Shown piece after piece: positions 60,913-64,000 of a DNA stretch of 64,000 nucleotides. Where the stretch lies: the NCBI RefSeq assembly GCF_037975245.1, contig NC_092569.1:19027501-19091500 (forward strand), read 5' to 3'. This DNA is from Apostichopus japonicus (Eukaryota > Echinodermata > Holothuroidea > Aspidochirotida > Stichopodidae). A program made the position numbers and the translations under genes. Within the stretch, counting starts at the first letter, position 1; every line of letters starts with the position of its first letter. Below the pieces are notes generated by a model that had not been told where the DNA came from, did not search any database, and worked only from the letters and a program-made list of their open reading frames with translations.

Positions 60913-62519
60913 ATGGGTGAGTCTTTAAGAACTTTTCTTACAAATAAAGGTTTCCACGAAGTGAAAACAGTTTTCGAGGGAAAGGTATGTATGTTTTTTG
61001 TTGTTTTCCAATTAATACAGAATAAAAGCTTGGCAGTTCGTAACGTTAGTTATTCTAGGCTTGTGCGCGAGGTAGGCCTAGCTAGGCTGTACCATAGCAA
61101 ATAGGGCCTAGGCTGTTGTTATAATTGGTGGGGCCTATTAACACGATCGTCGGGCGAATAAGCACGTCGGTCCTGCATATGTACCCGATCGTCGGGCAAA
61201 TCAGCCCGCCTGTCCTGCATATGTACCCGATCGTCGGGCAAATCAGCCCGCCTGTCCTGCATATGTACCCGATCGTCGGGCGAATAAGCACGCTTGTCCT
61301 GCAATATGTACTCGATCGTCCCAAAATGAATCTAGCCTAGGCTAGGTTAACCTCATAACAAATACTTGAACATAATAATGCTGAAGAAATTGCAAAACAC
61401 AGTACTATTATGCATAGATTGTAAGCACCCTTAATTATTTGAAAAATGTAGTTACTGCTACAGCCATTACAGCATGAAGCTATCACGGTACCAGATCGTC
61501 TGGCAAATTAGCCCGCCTGTCCTGCATATGTACCCAATCGTCGGGCGAATAAGCACGCTTGTCAGGACTGCAATATGTACTCGATCGTCCCAAATGAATC
61601 TAGGCTAGGTTAACCTCATAACAAATACTTGAACATAACAATGCTGAAGAAATTGCAAAACACAGTACTATTATGCATAGGTTGTAAGCACCCTTAATTA
61701 TTTGAAAAAAATGTAGTTACTGCTACAGCCATTACAGCATGAAGCTATCACGATTCTGTTAAACAATTACCATTGTATTTAAATCATGTGGAAACTGGAA
61801 AAGAATTGGTATGCTTTTGCTATTTTATTAAACATATAGTGGGCCATCAGTCTTTACTATAAGATTTTACAGTAATATTACCATTCACTAATCTTATGAA
61901 ATCAGTTTGTTTTACAAGCAGATAGACATATTAGTGAAATCAGTAGGCTAAAATGTAAATCATATTCCTTGTTCACTGGTTTCCTATGCTGATGAAATGG
62001 AATCAGGAGATGTCATGAACAATTTATCCTTAAAAAGAGAAATTTCTGAAAACAACTAACAACAAACCTTGCTTGGTAACCATGTACCTGCCAAAATCAA
62101 CATGATAACCCATAAATGTTAGGTTGAATTTGAATCCACCTTCACATAACACATCTCACCCGCCATGGATGACATATTGCTGCCTATCATGAATTGATAT
62201 ATCTCCTTCGTACAATGCCAGTCATGTTCTTCTTTCTCCATTCTCTCCTAAATATTATTCTAGTCTAGTCCACATCGAACTCTACCTCTCAACATATCAT
62301 TTTTTAAGAATGTTTTGATTCATACCATATTGCTTGTCCTTTATCACATTTATTTTTATCTTCACCAAACAGGTGGGCACAGATATTGAGAGCGCAGCAC
62401 TGGGCAGACAAGGACAATATTGGCAGCCTTTCATCCTATCTCTCGGACCAGAATTGAACCCCAAACAATTCTTCATTGTGGCAGATAAACTGGCCATTCC
62501 AACAGGGACAGAGGCGTAG
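60913..62519 (+). CDS. Small two-exon gene candidate, 72 aa
   Basis: Exon 1 (60913-60984) encodes MGESLRTFLTNKGFHEVKTV and ends GGGAAAG|GTATGT. Exon 2 (62373-62519) follows TTCACCAAACAG and encodes ALGRQGQYWQPFILSLGPEL, then NPKQFFIVADKLAIPTG, ending in TAG. Both junctions are phase 0, so they join in frame into 72 residues. The first exon resembles the start of a SAM-type helical domain. The second resembles a segment (L-PKQFF-I-D-LAIP) of longer, often multicopy, uncharacterised invertebrate proteins. I infer a reduced or element-associated gene from which middle exons have been lost or missed. Confidence 0.4.
61144..61755. repeat. 42-bp palindrome-bearing repeats and a 265-bp tandem duplication
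   Basis: CGATCGTCGGGC begins units at 61144, 61186, 61228 and 61270, exactly 42 bp apart. Each unit carries the near-palindrome CCCGATCGTCGGG followed by CCTGCATATGTA. The last units plus the following sequence (61328-61487, from GAATCTAG to GCTATCACG) are repeated at 61596-61752, shifted by 265-268 bp. All of this lies in the putative intron of the gene candidate. Confidence 0.93.
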
Positions 62520-64000
62520 AACATACATTTAACATAGACTATACACCCCCTCTACAACACTAGTTTTGTGAGTTCCATGCTTCCATGGTGTATGGAATTT
62601 TGCAACCAACAGAAGTGAAGTCTCTAGTCCGTATCCTTGCACATCAATAAGGGCAGTCAGCATGGAGTAATTTCAAGGAGTGAATGTTACATTTTATTGC
62701 TCTGTAGGCCGGAACCCCGTCTGTCAGCGTGGAGTAACTTTAAAAGGGTGTGAAGACTCGCGCAAAAAGAACGTCTAATGCCGGTAATCTGACCTAGTTT
62801 CAAATGAGGTGTGACAGAAGTGTTAGACACTGCCATCGATCCCAGAAAATACAAACACAGCTTGCTACCATCCGTAATTAGACACTAGTGTACAGTCAGT
62901 ACATACAGCTGCGGTCAATACCCACATCACAGTGTATAAACGATACAGCGATGAACATCTCAGGTCCAGCTAAAGATATCAAGGTATCACGTTTCATTAA
63001 TGTCTGTCTTTGTTAGCGACACGAACAAACATCACTTGCAAGCAACAGAAAGTTAACTTTTTCAGATGGCTGCATGCTGTTTGGGACAAGTCTTCAATAC
63101 CTTTAAGGAGTAACTAACACATACCCTAAAATGTTAAATTGATTACCCAGAGTTTACCAACAGTTTTATATGAATAGGGCTCCAGAAATAAATATTTCAT
63201 TGATTTTTGGTTGTCAAAAATGTTTTTTAATGATACTGATCTAATTATGAATGTAATTAAACAAACACCTAGTTGCCAAAAAAACTTTGTTGTATGATTT
63301 TTCGAGCATGTTATTTTAATGTTTACTTTAATGTTCCCACATTTCACTGCACTCACTATGTTGAAGGTTTATTTAATTAAGCAATTAATTAAGCTAATAT
63401 TATTTATTATGCACAATATTCCATAACTTGTGCCATGAAAAGCAAGTAACCTGATTATTATAAATTCAGTAACTGTAGAAAATTCCATTTGAGAATATCC
63501 TTTCCTCATTATTTTTTAGTCGACTTTGAGTCACATTTTTTTTTCAGCTTGAGCCCGACATTCACGTCAGATAATTTATAAAACTTCAAAGTTTGATTGA
63601 AATCCCAATCAAAATCACTATACATGATTACTATCAGAAAGTTAAGAAATAATTGAGGGTGGTATAATAGTCACATGTGCTGTTTTTGCATACAAATTTG
63701 CTTTATATGAATGCCATATCATGAAATTGTGAATGCAGTATATAATAATTCATGTTTATCTAATAGCCATTATGAAGTTAGTGCCATTCTGTTAACTGCT
63801 TGTAATATGTTGTTTTGTGTGTGCTGGATAATGACTTTCAGCAATCGCCAATCTATATCATTGAAACACAAAGTATTTAAATGTTGACGGCACTGATATA
63901 TAGTTTAACAATTCCTAATATTTTATAAATAACCTGCTGAAAATTTGTCATATGTTTTCCCCATTTTGAAATCATTCTAAGAAATTGTTGCTACTATACA
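62520..64000. other. No recognised gene
   Basis: AT-rich sequence with only short, unremarkable frames (for example 63126-63356). No repeat, RNA gene or conserved exon could be supported up to the right edge. Confidence 0.6.

Overview
The window is eukaryotic. Coding regions are split by GT-AG introns, the DNA is AT-rich, and much of it is tandem repeats and transposon debris. The gene types are a secreted fibrinogen-related protein, intronless class A GPCRs and a three-member methyltransferase-like family. The repeats include RTE and Tx1/L1-type LINEs, an ISL2EU/Harbinger-like transposase remnant, MITEs and a U2 snRNA-headed repeat. Together these suggest a marine invertebrate, most likely a deuterostome such as an echinoderm. 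The species is my inference and was not verified.

Layout. 0.3-1.3 kb: the first three exons of a fibrinogen-domain gene on the minus strand, running off the left edge. 2.5-8.0 kb: copy 1 of a segmental duplication carrying an intact GPCR (5130-6542, minus). 8.6-10.6 kb: an 8-bp-unit minisatellite and related degenerate repeats. 10.9-21.3 kb: a satellite of about 43 bp with higher-order structure, interrupted by an RTE-type LINE (11300-14561), by a unique segment, and finally by a U2-headed repeat and a MITE. 23.9-30.0 kb: copy 2 of the GPCR duplication. Its GPCR is a frameshifted pseudogene, and the copy carries later insertions, including two 31-bp palindromic inserts. The duplication resumes at 34.68 kb, directly upstream of the first methyltransferase-like gene.

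34.7-58.7 kb: three two-exon paralogues of one uncharacterised Rossmann/SAM-methyltransferase-like family (A 34902-36676 plus, B 41359-43520 plus, C 56523-58711 minus). All share one phase-1 intron position. A and B have an NF-kB-type decamer about 200 bp upstream of the ATG, and the same decamer survives in the truncated promoter relic beside GPCR copy 1. Between the genes lie a 4.8-kb element with short terminal inverted repeats and a large internal palindrome (43.6-48.4 kb), transposase debris (51.5-54.8 kb) and an orphan exon with tyrosine motifs (55.9 kb).

58.7-64 kb: degenerate retroelement pieces, a small two-exon gene candidate with 42-bp palindromic repeats in its intron, and sequence without recognisable genes.

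The most noteworthy system is the methyltransferase-like cluster with its shared kB-type promoters, linked by duplication to a GPCR. The most unusual structural finds are the 31-bp inserts with 5-bp target duplications and the nested satellite, LINE, U2-repeat and MITE block.
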